A stretch of 52,255 bases of DNA from Corallococcus sp. CA053C (GCF_003611675.1 NZ_RAWA01000021.1:1-52255); one strand, 5' to 3'; counted from the stretch's first letter, positions 17,259-25,592 are shown. Notes: generated by a model not told the origin, from the letters alone. A program made the numbers and translations.

Positions 17259-17818
17259 AGGCCCTCCATCCCGGCCAGCACGGCGCTCGTGCGCAAGAGC
17301 GGGCGAAGGCCCTCGGGCGTGCGGCACAGCCCGGCCATCAGCCCGGTGCCGTCCCACGGCAACGCCTCTTCACCATTGGGCGTGCCGTCCAGCAGCACCG
17401 GCGTCTCCACCAGGTCCCGCACGCGATCCACGAGCAGCGCCACCGTGCGGCCCGCGTCCACCACCACCAGGTGCGAGTCGAGATCCGGCACGCGCTTCAC
17501 GCCCAACAGCCGCGCCAGATCCACCACCACCGCCGGACTGCCGCGGTAGACGAACGTGCCCGGCACATGCGCGGGCGCGCCGGGCAGCGCATCCAGCGCC
17601 ACCAGCCGCACCACCTCCTGGACATGCCGCGCGGGGATGAGCGCGGACGTGCCGCCTGCTTCCACGGTGAGGTAGAGGCCCGGCAGGCGGAGCTCGCCCT
17701 GCAGGGAGGCAAGCTCCTGACGCAGCAACACCTGCTCGGCTTCCAACGCGCTCAGCCGCTGCTGCACGGAGGCACGGCGCACCTGCGATTGAACGGGGGT
17801 TTTGGGGGTTTCGGCCAT
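17255..17818 (-). CDS. CheW coupling protein with N-terminal coiled coil
   Basis: This first gene of the operon encodes 187 aa. Residues ~17-42 form a coiled coil (QQRLSALEAEQVLLRQELASL), followed by a CheW domain (~50-187) with LPGLYLTVEAGG, VQEVVRLVALDALPGAPAHVPGTFVYRGSPAVVVDLARLLG. The coupling of MCP to CheA is the expected role; the coiled coil may allow dimerisation or a separate partner. Its ATG at 17816-17818 has GGAG about ten bases upstream. The 246-base region to the divergent Ser/Thr kinase gene should hold the operon promoter; I see no clear -35/-10 pair in it. Confidence 0.9.
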   Translation of the reverse strand: MAETPKTPVQSQVRRASVQQRLSALEAEQVLLRQELASLQGELRLPGLYLTVEAGGTSALIPARHVQEVVRLVALDALPGAPAHVPGTFVYRGSPAVVVDLARLLGVKRVPDLDSHLVVVDAGRTVALLVDRVRDLVETPVLLDGTPNGEEALPWDGTGLMAGLCRTPEGLRPLLRTSAVLAGMEGL

Positions 17819-18064
17819 CAGGAGACTCCGCCCACCCCGAGGCAGGCAGGGATGAAAAAAGGTAAACCGGGAGGCCCTCCCAACGCAATGCGGGGCAGCC
17901 GGAAGTTCAGACCTCCCACCCGGCCCCGGGGGGCAGGGTCCCGGATGCCCCGACGTGGTGGATTACCGACCCCCTTGGGGTGCGCGCGACCGGGGAGTTG
18001 TGATTGGATGAACACCTGTCGCGTTTGACGGAGAAACCATGCTGCCTGCTTCAAGGGGACACGA

Positions 18065-20125
18065 ATGATCAAGAGCGATTCCCCGAGTCCCGAGGCGCCG
18101 GGAACGGATCCGCTCATCGGCCGGACGTTGAACGGCCGCTTCAGCATTCTGGAGCCCCTGGGTGTGGGCGGCATGGGCAAGGTGTACAGGGCCCTTCAGG
18201 CACCGCTCGACCGCGTGGTCGCGCTCAAGGTGCTCAACCCCAACTTCCCGAGCAGCCGTGATCCGGGCTTCCAGAAGCGCTTCCTGCGGGAAGCGTCGCT
18301 GACCTCGAAGCTGCGGCACCCGAACACCGTCACCGTCATCGACTACGGGCAGACGGACGACGGCATCTACTACATCGCGATGGAGTACCTGGAGGGTCGC
18401 ACGCTCGCGCAGGTGCTCGGCCAGGTGGGCCCGCTGCCGTGGGCGCGCGCGGTGTCGGTGGCGCAGCAGGTGTGCCGCTCGCTGCGCGAGGCGCACAGCC
18501 TGGGCATCATCCACCGCGACCTGAAGCCCGCGAACATCATGATCCTCAGCGAGTCGGATCAGGAGCTCGTGAAGGTCCTGGACTTCGGGCTCGTGAAGTC
18601 GGTGGCTCCGCAGGAGGGCCCCGTGAGTCCGGAGATCACCCAGAACGGCACGTTCCTGGGCTCGCCGCAGTACATGGCCCCGGAGCAGGCGCGCAACGTG
18701 GCGGACGCGCGCAGCGACGTGTACTCGCTGGGCATCATGTTGTTCCAGATGCTGATGGGCCGCCCGCCGTTCATCGCGCGCGATCACATCGAGCTCATCT
18801 TCGCCCACTACAAGGAGCCGCCTCCCACGTTCCAGGCCGTGCGCCCGGACCTCGCGGTGCCGCCGGAAATCGAGATGGTGGTCCGCAGGTGTCTGGAGAA
18901 GGACCCTGTCCGGCGCTACCAGACGATGGACGAGTTGCTGGAGGGCCTGCGCGAAGCGCACATGTCCGCGGGCGGCAGCAGCGGCGTGTTCCGCCGCATG
19001 GGTGGCACGAGCACCACGGGCCCCTACCCCTCTCCGCCGACGACGGGTCCCTACGCCTCGCCGCTGTTCTCCAACGTGGGCAACAACGACGCGTCGGACG
19101 GGCTGGAGATGGACATCAGCGTGGAGGTGCCGCGCGACGTGCAGCGCGCCCGGCAGCGCACGCTGCTGATGGGCGGCCTCGTCGGTGGCGTGGTGGTGGC
19201 CGGCGTCGTCGGCACGATGATGTTCTTCCTGCGCGGCAGCCCGGAGGAGAAGCCCGCGCAGGCCGCGGCGCAGGTGGCGGCCCCCGCTCCGAAGGCCGCG
19301 GTGGCGGAGGCCCCGCTGGCGCCCGGCGCGGGCAAGGTGCGCTTCCGGCTGATGAGCCAGCCGTCCGGCGCGCGCGTCTTCTACAAGGGCAAGGACCGGG
19401 GCACGACGCCCTTCGTCCTGGAGCTGCCGCTGGGCAGCGAGGGCAGCATCACCGCGGAGCTGTCGTTCGTGCTGGAGGGCTACCAGACGGAGACGGTCGT
19501 CACCGGCGGCTCCGGCGAGGTGGTGCTGTCGCAGAAGCTGACGAAGCGCCGGGGCGGCGCTGATAGGCCCGGCCGCGTGGAGCTGGCCAACGCCTCCACG
19601 CCCGAGGACTTCGAGAACCTGGCCCCCGTGACGCAGGGCGGGCTGGCCGCGCCGGTGATGATGCAGGCGAACAACACGTCCGCCGTGGCCGTCGCCGTCC
19701 CCGCCACGGTGAGCGACAAGTCCGCGGGCTCGCTGGGCGCGTCCGCCGCGACGACGCAGGTGAGCGCGGCGGGCAGCCTCGCGGTGCCGTCGCTGACCAC
19801 GGGCGCGCTGGCGCCCATCCGCGCCGACGCCGTCATCCCCTTCAACGAGTCCATGGAGCGGCCGGTGATGCTGGAGGAGGGCCGCACCATCGCGTATTCG
19901 CGCGAGGCGCTCGCCACCAAGGCGGAGGGGCTCGTGGCGGTGCGCTGCACCATCACCACCAAGGGCCGCGTGGAGAACTGCCGCATCCTGAAGATGGTGC
20001 AGCACATGGACCGCGCGGTGCTCGACTCGCTCCAGTCCCGCGAATACAAGCCCATCCAGTACCAGGGCCGCCCGGTGAACGTGGACTACACGTTCACCAT
20101 GCGCCTCGTCGCCCCGCGCCGCTGA
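18065..20125 (+). CDS. Membrane Ser/Thr protein kinase with PEGA and TonB-C-like periplasmic domains
   Basis: The 686-aa protein starts with a complete Hanks-type kinase (~25-295): Gly loop GVGGMGKV, K55 in VALKV, catalytic HRDLKPAN (D152), DFG (D173-G175) and APE. A linker with repeated TTGPYPSP/TTGPYASP leads to one membrane helix (~367-389). The outer part contains a PEGA domain (~423-495, SQPSGARVFYKGKDRGTTPF) and, after a low-complexity linker, a TonB C-terminal-like domain (~590-686: GLVAVRCTITTKGRVENCRILK, YKPIQYQGRPVNVDYTFTMRL). Kinase-PEGA proteins are known in myxobacteria; the TonB-like end suggests contact with an outer-membrane protein. The ATG has AAGGGG six bases upstream. It is transcribed away from the che4-type operon, from which it may share regulation. 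Confidence 0.94.
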   Translation: MIKSDSPSPEAPGTDPLIGRTLNGRFSILEPLGVGGMGKVYRALQAPLDRVVALKVLNPNFPSSRDPGFQKRFLREASLTSKLRHPNTVTVIDYGQTDDGIYYIAMEYLEGRTLAQVLGQVGPLPWARAVSVAQQVCRSLREAHSLGIIHRDLKPANIMILSESDQELVKVLDFGLVKSVAPQEGPVSPEITQNGTFLGSPQYMAPEQARNVADARSDVYSLGIMLFQMLMGRPPFIARDHIELIFAHYKEPPPTFQAVRPDLAVPPEIEMVVRRCLEKDPVRRYQTMDELLEGLREAHMSAGGSSGVFRRMGGTSTTGPYPSPPTTGPYASPLFSNVGNNDASDGLEMDISVEVPRDVQRARQRTLLMGGLVGGVVVAGVVGTMMFFLRGSPEEKPAQAAAQVAAPAPKAAVAEAPLAPGAGKVRFRLMSQPSGARVFYKGKDRGTTPFVLELPLGSEGSITAELSFVLEGYQTETVVTGGSGEVVLSQKLTKRRGGADRPGRVELANASTPEDFENLAPVTQGGLAAPVMMQANNTSAVAVAVPATVSDKSAGSLGASAATTQVSAAGSLAVPSLTTGALAPIRADAVIPFNESMERPVMLEEGRTIAYSREALATKAEGLVAVRCTITTKGRVENCRILKMVQHMDRAVLDSLQSREYKPIQYQGRPVNVDYTFTMRLVAPRR

Positions 20126-20180
20126 AAAGCACGCCGGGCCGTACCTCCACCGCGTCACCCCGTCCTGGGGGCACCGCGTC

Positions 20181-20906
20181 CTACGGACCGGTGGAGGGCA
20201 AGAGCGGCGGTGAGGGTGGGACGGACGGGGCGGCGCCTCCCGGAGGCACGCCCCAGTCCACCACCGGCCAGCGCCGCCGCCGGGCCTCGCGTCGCAGGCG
20301 ATGGTCGGGGTTCACCACCACGGGCCGCCCCACCACCTCCAGCACCGGCAGGTCCGAGTACGAATCCGTGTAGAAGGCGCACGCGGACAGCGGCACACCG
20401 GCCTCCTTCGCGGTGGCCTCCGCGTAGAGCCGCTTGCCCTCGCCAAAGCAGATGGGCCCCAGCGCGCGCCCGGTGTGGAGCCCCGCCGCGTCCACCTCGA
20501 AGCGGTTGCACAGCACGCCGTCCAGGCGCAGCTCGCGCGCCACCAGGTCGGACAGGTAGCCCGAGGACGACGTCAGCAGCACGAGCCGGTCGCCTGCCTC
20601 CCGGTGGGCCTCCAGGGCGAGCAGGCCGCCTGGCCGGTACTGGCCCCGCACCAGCTCCGTGTAGAAGTCGACGGAGCGCGCCTCCAGGTCCCGCGCGTCG
20701 GAGCCCGTGAGCAGCGCGGTGGCGCGCACGAGCACGTCCTGCATGGCCACGAACCCCAGGTGGTAGCGGGCGAGCAGCACGCTGGCGCGCAGGGCCTGCC
20801 AGCGGGAGATGTGCCCCAGCGCCAGCTCACGACGCACCCACAGCGACGCGGAGTTGGCGGCGAGCAGCGTCCGGTCCAGGTCGAAGAAGGCGACGGCCAC
20901 GCTCAC
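20181..20906 (-). CDS. HAD-IB family phosphatase (SerB-like)
   Basis: The 241-aa protein has HAD motif I FFDLDRTLL (nucleophile in DLD), motif II LLTSSSG, and motif III/IV YTDSYSDLPVLE; the helical cap between ~20 and 90 is typical of subclass IB (phosphoserine phosphatase and relatives). The motif I Thr is present. Substrate unknown; relatives act on phosphoserine or lysophospholipids. The start is a GTG at 20904-20906, three bases after the stop of the upstream metalloprotease gene, so it is probably the last gene of that operon. The C-terminus is Pro/Ser-rich and probably disordered. Confidence 0.85.
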   Translation of the reverse strand: MSVAVAFFDLDRTLLAANSASLWVRRELALGHISRWQALRASVLLARYHLGFVAMQDVLVRATALLTGSDARDLEARSVDFYTELVRGQYRPGGLLALEAHREAGDRLVLLTSSSGYLSDLVARELRLDGVLCNRFEVDAAGLHTGRALGPICFGEGKRLYAEATAKEAGVPLSACAFYTDSYSDLPVLEVVGRPVVVNPDHRLRREARRRRWPVVDWGVPPGGAAPSVPPSPPLLPSTGP

Positions 20907-20909
20907 AGT

Positions 20910-21881
20910 CTAACCGCGCGGCCCGTCCGGGGCAGCCTCGAGCCCACCGGACGCCAGCCCCTCTGCCCGCCCGCTCCGACGGCGCCGCACCAGCCCCGCC
21001 GCCCACAGCAGCACGGCGGCCACGGCCGGTCCTCCGGCGGTGGCCGCGCAGCCGGTGCCCTTCCCTTCCGCCACCAGCTTGAGGCCCGGATCCGCCGGGA
21101 TGCGGCACTGGGTGGGGGGCAGGCCGCGAGGATAGGCCGAGCAGAACCCGGCGGCGGAGCCCGCATCGATGACGCGCTTGGACGTCTCGCCCTGCGACGC
21201 GGTGGCCTCCATGGTGGAGCCTGCCGCGAAGACGTGGTCCAGCCCGACGACGTGCCCCAGCTCGTGCGTCATCGTGTTCTGCACGTCCGTGGCGACGCAG
21301 TTCGTGGCGGGTGCGCCCTCGCACGGCGGACCGTTGACGGTGGTGAAGAGGAACGTGGGGCCGGAGTCGGTCTCCGCCGCGTTGAGCTCGATGTCCGAGT
21401 CCACCACGTGCCCGTCCTTGAAGCTGAACGACGACGTGGTGAGCCCGATGGTGGCGCCCCCGTGCGACCAGCACTGGTACACGTTGCCGCACGTCTCCTC
21501 TTCCCAGCACGCGTCGTCGGCCGGCGCGACGTCCTGGCAGTCGCGCTCGCGGAAGGTGATGACGTTGTAGTTGTCGAAGGGGTGCTCCTCGTCGTAGCCC
21601 ACGTCCACCCGCTGTCGCCAGTCCTCGCCCCGGATGAAGCGGAAGTCGCTGCACGTCGCGGACAGCGCGCGCCACGCATCGAAGGCGGCCTCGATGGCGG
21701 TGAACTCCGTGTCCCCGGGCGTGCGCGTGCTGCCCGCCGCGTCCAGGTGGTAGACGTAGTCACGCCCCGGCCACACGAGACACAGCGGCCGGCCCGGCAC
21801 GAGCGTGCGCTTGTAGTCCTGCTGCGCGCCCGCCGCTGCCGCGCCCAGGAGCACCGCCAGCAGCAGCAGGCGACGACTCAC
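20910..21881 (-). CDS. MYXO-CTERM metalloprotease (MXAN_2677/MXAN_2678 type)
   Basis: The 323-aa precursor begins with a signal peptide (RRLLLLAVLLGAAAAGAQ). The zinc site is MTHELGHVVGLDH (HExxHxxGxxH), followed by a possible Met-turn (GSTM), which marks a metzincin-like secreted protease. The C-terminus has the myxobacterial sorting tail: Cys in GTGCAATAGGP, a hydrophobic stretch, then VRRRRSGR. Such tails are thought to be cut by a myxosortase and the protein anchored or released at the surface. It is a paralog of the adjacent gene (shared order of Cys, QNTxTHExGHxVGLDH and CSAYP/CAAYP motifs), arranged in tandem. The GTG start overlaps the previous stop as GTGA. About 35 residues follow the Arg cluster, longer than usual for this tail. 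Confidence 0.9.
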   Translation of the reverse strand: MSRRLLLLAVLLGAAAAGAQQDYKRTLVPGRPLCLVWPGRDYVYHLDAAGSTRTPGDTEFTAIEAAFDAWRALSATCSDFRFIRGEDWRQRVDVGYDEEHPFDNYNVITFRERDCQDVAPADDACWEEETCGNVYQCWSHGGATIGLTTSSFSFKDGHVVDSDIELNAAETDSGPTFLFTTVNGPPCEGAPATNCVATDVQNTMTHELGHVVGLDHVFAAGSTMEATASQGETSKRVIDAGSAAGFCSAYPRGLPPTQCRIPADPGLKLVAEGKGTGCAATAGGPAVAAVLLWAAGLVRRRRSGRAEGLASGGLEAAPDGPRG

Positions 21882-22792
21882 CGTCCACCCCTGCGACGGC
21901 GGCGCGCGAACAGCGAGGCGGCCGCCAGGAGCGGCAGCACGGCCAGGCCTCCCGACGCCGCGGCGCAGCCGTCTCCGTCGCCGTCCCCATCCCCGTCGCC
22001 ATCTCCGTCACCATTGCCGGTGTCCGGCAGCGGGATGCAGGGCTTGCTCGCGCTGCCCTTGGGATACGCGGCGCAGACGAAGTCCTTGGAGCCGGGGTCG
22101 ATGGAGCGCTTCTCCGTCTCTCCAGGAGGGGCGCTGGGGTTCATCGTGGAGCCGGTGGCCAGCGTGTGGTCCAGGCCCACGAAGTGGCCCACCTCGTGCG
22201 TGGCCGTGTTCTGCACGTCCGTCTCCACGCAGTCCGGCGTGGCCACGATGCCGCACGGCCCACCGTTGCCGGTGGTGAAGTTGAACTGCGCGGCGTTGAA
22301 GGAGATGTCGGAGTCGTACACGACGCCCGTGCGCTCGTCGTAGGTGGTGAGCGTGATGGCGATGGTGCCGTTGCTGTCATCCCAGCAGTCGTAGGTGTTC
22401 GCGCAGGTGTCCAGGGTGTTGCACGCGTCGCCGGGGTCCACCACCTCCCGACAGCTGCGCGAGCGGAAGAGCATGAGGTTGATGTTCGTGCCGGTGCGCT
22501 CGTAGCCCACCTTCCGGCTGCTCACCCGCGGCCCCTCTTCCAGCGTCAGGTTGCCGCAGCTGGCGAAGAGGGTCTGCCAGCTCTGGAACGAGTCGGAGAT
22601 GGCCTTGAACTCCGTGTGGTTCGTCATCCGCTGGTTGCCCACGGTGCTCTGCTGCCAGACGACGCGCGACTGCGTCCAGTACAGGCACTGCGTGGACTCA
22701 TCCCCCGGCGACACCCGGCTGCGCACGTACGGCGCGGAGCTCTGTCCCAGCGCCATCGCCAGCACCACCCACGACGCGAGCGCGCCCATCAC
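21878..22792 (-). CDS. MYXO-CTERM metalloprotease with Gly-Asp repeat linker
   Basis: The 304-aa precursor has a signal peptide, the zinc motif ATHEVGHFVGLDH, a possible Met-turn (GSTM) and conserved Cys shared with the paralog downstream. Before the tail lies a run of seven Gly-Asp dipeptides, then the sorting tail: Cys in DGCAAASGG, hydrophobic segment, ARRRRRGGR at the very end. The Gly-Asp linker may bind calcium or act as a flexible spacer between the protease and the anchor; this is inference. The start is GTG 22790-22792 or the directly following ATG; both overlap or touch the TGA of the upstream gene. Confidence 0.9.
   Translation of the reverse strand: MMGALASWVVLAMALGQSSAPYVRSRVSPGDESTQCLYWTQSRVVWQQSTVGNQRMTNHTEFKAISDSFQSWQTLFASCGNLTLEEGPRVSSRKVGYERTGTNINLMLFRSRSCREVVDPGDACNTLDTCANTYDCWDDSNGTIAITLTTYDERTGVVYDSDISFNAAQFNFTTGNGGPCGIVATPDCVETDVQNTATHEVGHFVGLDHTLATGSTMNPSAPPGETEKRSIDPGSKDFVCAAYPKGSASKPCIPLPDTGNGDGDGDGDGDGDGDGCAAASGGLAVLPLLAAASLFARRRRRGGR
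21971..22012. repeat. Six-base repeat array encoding (Gly-Asp)7
   Basis: Seven imperfect 6-base units of the pattern RTCNCC (plus strand) code for the Gly-Asp linker just before the sorting tail of the protease gene at 21878-22792. Third-position differences between units show that the peptide pattern is kept while the DNA varies, which speaks for selection on the protein, not recent slippage. Confidence 0.85.
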
Positions 22793-23376
22793 TTCGTCCC
22801 CTTCGTCGCGGGCGCGCCCTGCTGCGCCTGGAGCGCCGCGCGGATGGCCGTCTTCAGCTGCTCGAGCGTCACCGGCTTCGCGGACGACACGCTCTCCTGA
22901 TGCGTCTTCGGATCAATGAGCACCGCGTCCCCGGTGGGCGCCGGCACCGCCATCGCGCTGGCACCGGAGGCCGAGCGCTGCACCTGGTACTTGCCCTGCG
23001 CCATGCCCGCGAGCCGGAACGCCGCCGCGCCCTTCTTCTCCAGGAAGACGACGACCTCCTCGCCCTCGGAGAACGACGCCAGGCCGCTCACCACCTGCCC
23101 GATGTCACCCACCCGACCGCCCGGCTGGGTGACGAGCACCGTGCCGCCGGGCTGCCCCTTGAGCGATTCGGTGACCTGAATCTCCACGTCGGTGACGATG
23201 CGCAGCTTGTCCCCGCTCCACCGGCTCTGCACGCGCCGGACGACGCCCTGCACCACCGCGTCGGAAGCCTGCGCCATCTGGGGAAGGTCCGCGCGCAGCA
23301 TCGTCGTGGCCCCCACGGGAAGCCCCCCGAGCAGGGCGGCCAGCACCAACGTGCGAACTGACTGTCGAATCGACAT
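22789..23376 (-). CDS. Secreted protein of unknown function, first gene of the protease operon
   Basis: The 195-aa product has a signal peptide (VRTLVLAALLGGLPVGA) and a beta-rich mature part (DAVVQGVVRRVQSRW, LRIVTDVEIQVTESLKGQ, GEEVVVFLEKKG) resembling a small OB- or SH3-like barrel, then a low-complexity C-terminus. I do not recognise a named family. ATG with AAGGAGA at ideal spacing; the stop overlaps the start of the first MYXO-CTERM protease. Strict coupling with two proteases suggests a joint role, for example as pro-domain-like partner or inhibitor, but nothing in the sequence proves it. Confidence 0.85.
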   Translation of the reverse strand: MSIRQSVRTLVLAALLGGLPVGATTMLRADLPQMAQASDAVVQGVVRRVQSRWSGDKLRIVTDVEIQVTESLKGQPGGTVLVTQPGGRVGDIGQVVSGLASFSEGEEVVVFLEKKGAAAFRLAGMAQGKYQVQRSASGASAMAVPAPTGDAVLIDPKTHQESVSSAKPVTLEQLKTAIRAALQAQQGAPATKGTK

Positions 23377-23448
23377 GGAAAGTCTCCTTGGCAGCGCAGC
23401 CTATCCTCAGCCCTCGCGGAGCGCACCGGACAAGAGGGGCGGCTTGCG

Positions 23449-23478
23449 TTGACCCTCACGCATCCCTCCTGCTATCGC
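23449..23478 (+). promoter_or_regulatory. Candidate sigma-70-type promoter of gltX
   Basis: TTGACC (23449-23454) and TATCGC (23473-23478) are separated by 18 bases. The predicted transcription start (~23485) is only about four bases before the gltX ATG, which itself lacks a Shine-Dalgarno sequence; the message may be leaderless. It lies in the 112-base region between gltX and the divergent secreted-protein gene. Confidence 0.45.
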
Positions 23479-23488
23479 GCGCCTGTCC

Positions 23489-24931
23489 ATGGCCCCGTCC
23501 AAACCCCGCGTCCGCTTCGCTCCGTCTCCTACTGGATACCTCCACATCGGAGGTGCCCGCACCGCGCTGTTCAACTACCTCTACGCGCGGCGCTACGGCG
23601 GCACCTTCATCCTGCGCATCGAAGACACGGATCAGGAGCGCTCCACCCCGGAGTCGGTCAAGGCCATCCTGGACGGACTGAACTGGCTGGGCCTGGACTG
23701 GGACGAGGGCCCCGGCAAGGAGGGCGCCCACGGCCCCTACTTCCAGACCCAGCGGCTGGACACCTACCGCGCCCACGCCGACCAGCTCATCTCCGAGGGC
23801 AAGGCCTTTCGCTGCTACTGCACCCGCGAGGAGATCGCCGTGCGTCGCGAGGTGGCGGAGAAGGAGAACCGCGCCTACCGCTACGAAGGCACCTGCTACG
23901 AGCTGAAGGCCCCGCCCGCCGGCAAGAAGCTGGAGGACGCGGTCATCCGCTTCCGCATGCCCACGGGGGAAGGCGAGGTGTCGTACGACGACAAGGTCCT
24001 GGGCGTCATCACCAAGCCGTACTCGGACCTGGATGACTGGGTCATGATGCGCGCGGACGGCATCCCGCTCTACAACTACGGCTGCGTCATCGACGACCAC
24101 CTGATGGAGATCACCCTGGTGGCGCGCGGCCAGGAGCACATCAACTCCACCTTCCCGCAGCTGATGCTCTACAAGGCGCTGGGGTGGACGCCGCCGGACT
24201 TCGCGCACCTGCCGCTCATCCTCGGGCCGGACCGCGAGAAGCTCTCCAAGCGCAAGCACCCGGAAGCGGACGTGATGCTCCACGCGCGCACCGGCATCAT
24301 GCCGGAGGCGCTGCTCAACTTCGTCGTCCGCCTGGGCTGGGGCCACGGCAACGACGAGGTCATCAGCCGCGAGCAGATGGTGGAGTGGTTCGACTTCGAC
24401 GGCGTGGGCAGCACCTCCGGCGTGTGGAACCCGGAGAAGCTCCAGTGGCTCAACCAGCAGTGGTTCAAGCTGCTGCCCCCCGCGCTCGTCGCCGAGCGGC
24501 TGACGCCCTTCCTGGAGGCCCGCGGCTTCCAGGCCCGGGGCGACGCGCGCCTGGAGCCGCTGGTGGTCGCGCTGCGTGAGCGCTCGCGCACGCTGGACGA
24601 GATGGCGAACACCGCGTCCATCTACTTCCGCACCGGCGTCACCCTGGATGAGAAGGCCGCGGCCAAGCACCTGGGCGCCGACTCGCTGGGGCTCCTGCGC
24701 CAGGCCCGCGAGCGGCTGGCCGCGCTGCCCGCCTGGACGGTGGAGCCGCTGGACGGCGTGGTGAAGGCGGTGAGCGAGGCGGCCAGCGTGGGCATGGGCA
24801 AGGTGGCCCAGCCCCTGCGCGTCGCCATCACCGGCAACACGACGAGCCCCGGCATCGGGGAGACGCTGCTGCTCGTGGGGCGCGAGGAAGCCCTGCGGCG
24901 CATCGACGCGGCGCTCGCGCGCGGCGGGTGA
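23489..24931 (+). CDS. gltX: Glutamyl-tRNA synthetase
   Basis: The 480-aa class I synthetase has the HIGH-type motif HIGG (residues 19-22, in PSPTGYLHIGGART) and the KMSKS-type loop KLSKR (251-255), plus the helical anticodon-binding domain at the end. It charges tRNA-Glu with glutamate; in bacteria lacking glutaminyl-tRNA synthetase the non-discriminating form also charges tRNA-Gln for later amidation by GatCAB. Which form this is cannot be decided by eye. Both cognate tRNA genes lie 0.5 kb downstream on the same strand. No ribosome site precedes the ATG, in keeping with the promoter placed almost at the start codon. Confidence 0.97.
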   Translation: MAPSKPRVRFAPSPTGYLHIGGARTALFNYLYARRYGGTFILRIEDTDQERSTPESVKAILDGLNWLGLDWDEGPGKEGAHGPYFQTQRLDTYRAHADQLISEGKAFRCYCTREEIAVRREVAEKENRAYRYEGTCYELKAPPAGKKLEDAVIRFRMPTGEGEVSYDDKVLGVITKPYSDLDDWVMMRADGIPLYNYGCVIDDHLMEITLVARGQEHINSTFPQLMLYKALGWTPPDFAHLPLILGPDREKLSKRKHPEADVMLHARTGIMPEALLNFVVRLGWGHGNDEVISREQMVEWFDFDGVGSTSGVWNPEKLQWLNQQWFKLLPPALVAERLTPFLEARGFQARGDARLEPLVVALRERSRTLDEMANTASIYFRTGVTLDEKAAAKHLGADSLGLLRQARERLAALPAWTVEPLDGVVKAVSEAASVGMGKVAQPLRVAITGNTTSPGIGETLLLVGREEALRRIDAALARGG

Positions 24932-24977
24932 GATTGACGGTGGACGCGGACCACGCCGGGCCCTATCTTGGCCGGCG

Positions 24978-25385
24978 ATGACGCGACCGCTTGACAGCCT
25001 CCGACCGCATTTCTATAAGGCGCGCCCGCTCGGGGCCGTGCTGCTGGCCCTCTGGGCAACGGCGTCGGGCGCCGAGTTGGTGAGCGGCGCCCAACTCCCG
25101 GATGGCGCCCAGAAGGTGGGCGAGAACCGGTACCGGGCATCGCGCGATTTCGAGGCGACGCTCGACTACTACAAGACCGTCTATCCGTCCTCGAGCTACC
25201 CGAGGCGGTCGATCGTCAACCAGCCGGGCGTCAAGGCGGTGCACATCTCCAACCCGTCGGGGAAGAACTTCGAAGGGTTGAACATTTACGAGGCGAACGA
25301 AGAGGTTCGCATCTACGTCGTCCCGGCGCAGGGGACGACGAAACCGGCGAAGAAGGACACGAAGCCGGTCAGGAAAACGAAGTAG
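24978..25385 (+). CDS. Small secreted protein of unknown function
   Basis: The 135-aa product has a hydrophobic N-terminal segment (ARPLGAVLLALWATASGAEL) that can serve as signal peptide. A central domain LPDGAQKVGENRYRASRDFEATLDYYKTVYP ... VHISNPSGKNFEGLNIYEANEEVRIYVVPA follows, and then a Lys-rich tail (KPAKKDTKPVRKTK). I cannot name the family. It is 46 bases after gltX and probably cotranscribed. The ATG has no strong ribosome site. Confidence 0.75.
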   Translation: MTRPLDSLRPHFYKARPLGAVLLALWATASGAELVSGAQLPDGAQKVGENRYRASRDFEATLDYYKTVYPSSSYPRRSIVNQPGVKAVHISNPSGKNFEGLNIYEANEEVRIYVVPAQGTTKPAKKDTKPVRKTK

Positions 25386-25414
25386 TTGAAGTCGAGCAGA
25401 GAAGTGGGTAGTAG
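25386..25414 (+). promoter_or_regulatory. Candidate promoter of the tRNA-Gln/tRNA-Glu unit
   Basis: TTGAAG (25386-25391), 17 bases of spacer and TAGTAG (25409-25414) form a plausible though weak -35/-10 pair, giving a start about 25 bases before tRNA-Gln. It begins directly after the TAG stop of the small secreted protein gene. Confidence 0.35.
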
Positions 25415-25445
25415 AAGCGCCCGAAGTCGCAGGTCCCGCAGCTCT

Positions 25446-25516
25446 TGGGGAATCGTCTAACGGCAGGACAGCAGACTCTGACTCTGCTTATCTAGGTTCG
25501 AATCCTAGTTCCCCAG
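25446..25516 (+). tRNA. tRNA-Gln (anticodon CUG)
   Basis: A full cloverleaf can be drawn: acceptor TGGGGAA with TTCCCCA, anticodon stem GCAGA/TCTGC enclosing loop CTCTGAC (anticodon CTG at positions 34-36), and a T arm with GGTTCGAATCC. The discriminator base is G. CCA is not encoded. Confidence 0.95.
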
Positions 25517-25592
25517 CTGAAGTTCCTGGTTGACGTCAGCAACCAGAAAGTGTAGGAAGCGTCGGCCTCAAAGGCGCGGTTGTAGGAAAGCC

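Noticed and set aside
17963-20158. 731-codon minus-strand frame opposite the Ser/Thr kinase
   Set aside because: Composition dominated by Arg/His/Ala/Leu without motifs; the plus strand has an intact kinase with ribosome site.
21971-22012. Possible CRISPR or minisatellite array
   Set aside because: Six-base coding repeat for Gly-Asp only; no spacers and no 20-40-base repeats anywhere in the window.
25526-25546. Small RNA between the two tRNA genes
   Set aside because: Only a 7-bp hairpin; more likely part of the tRNA precursor spacer.
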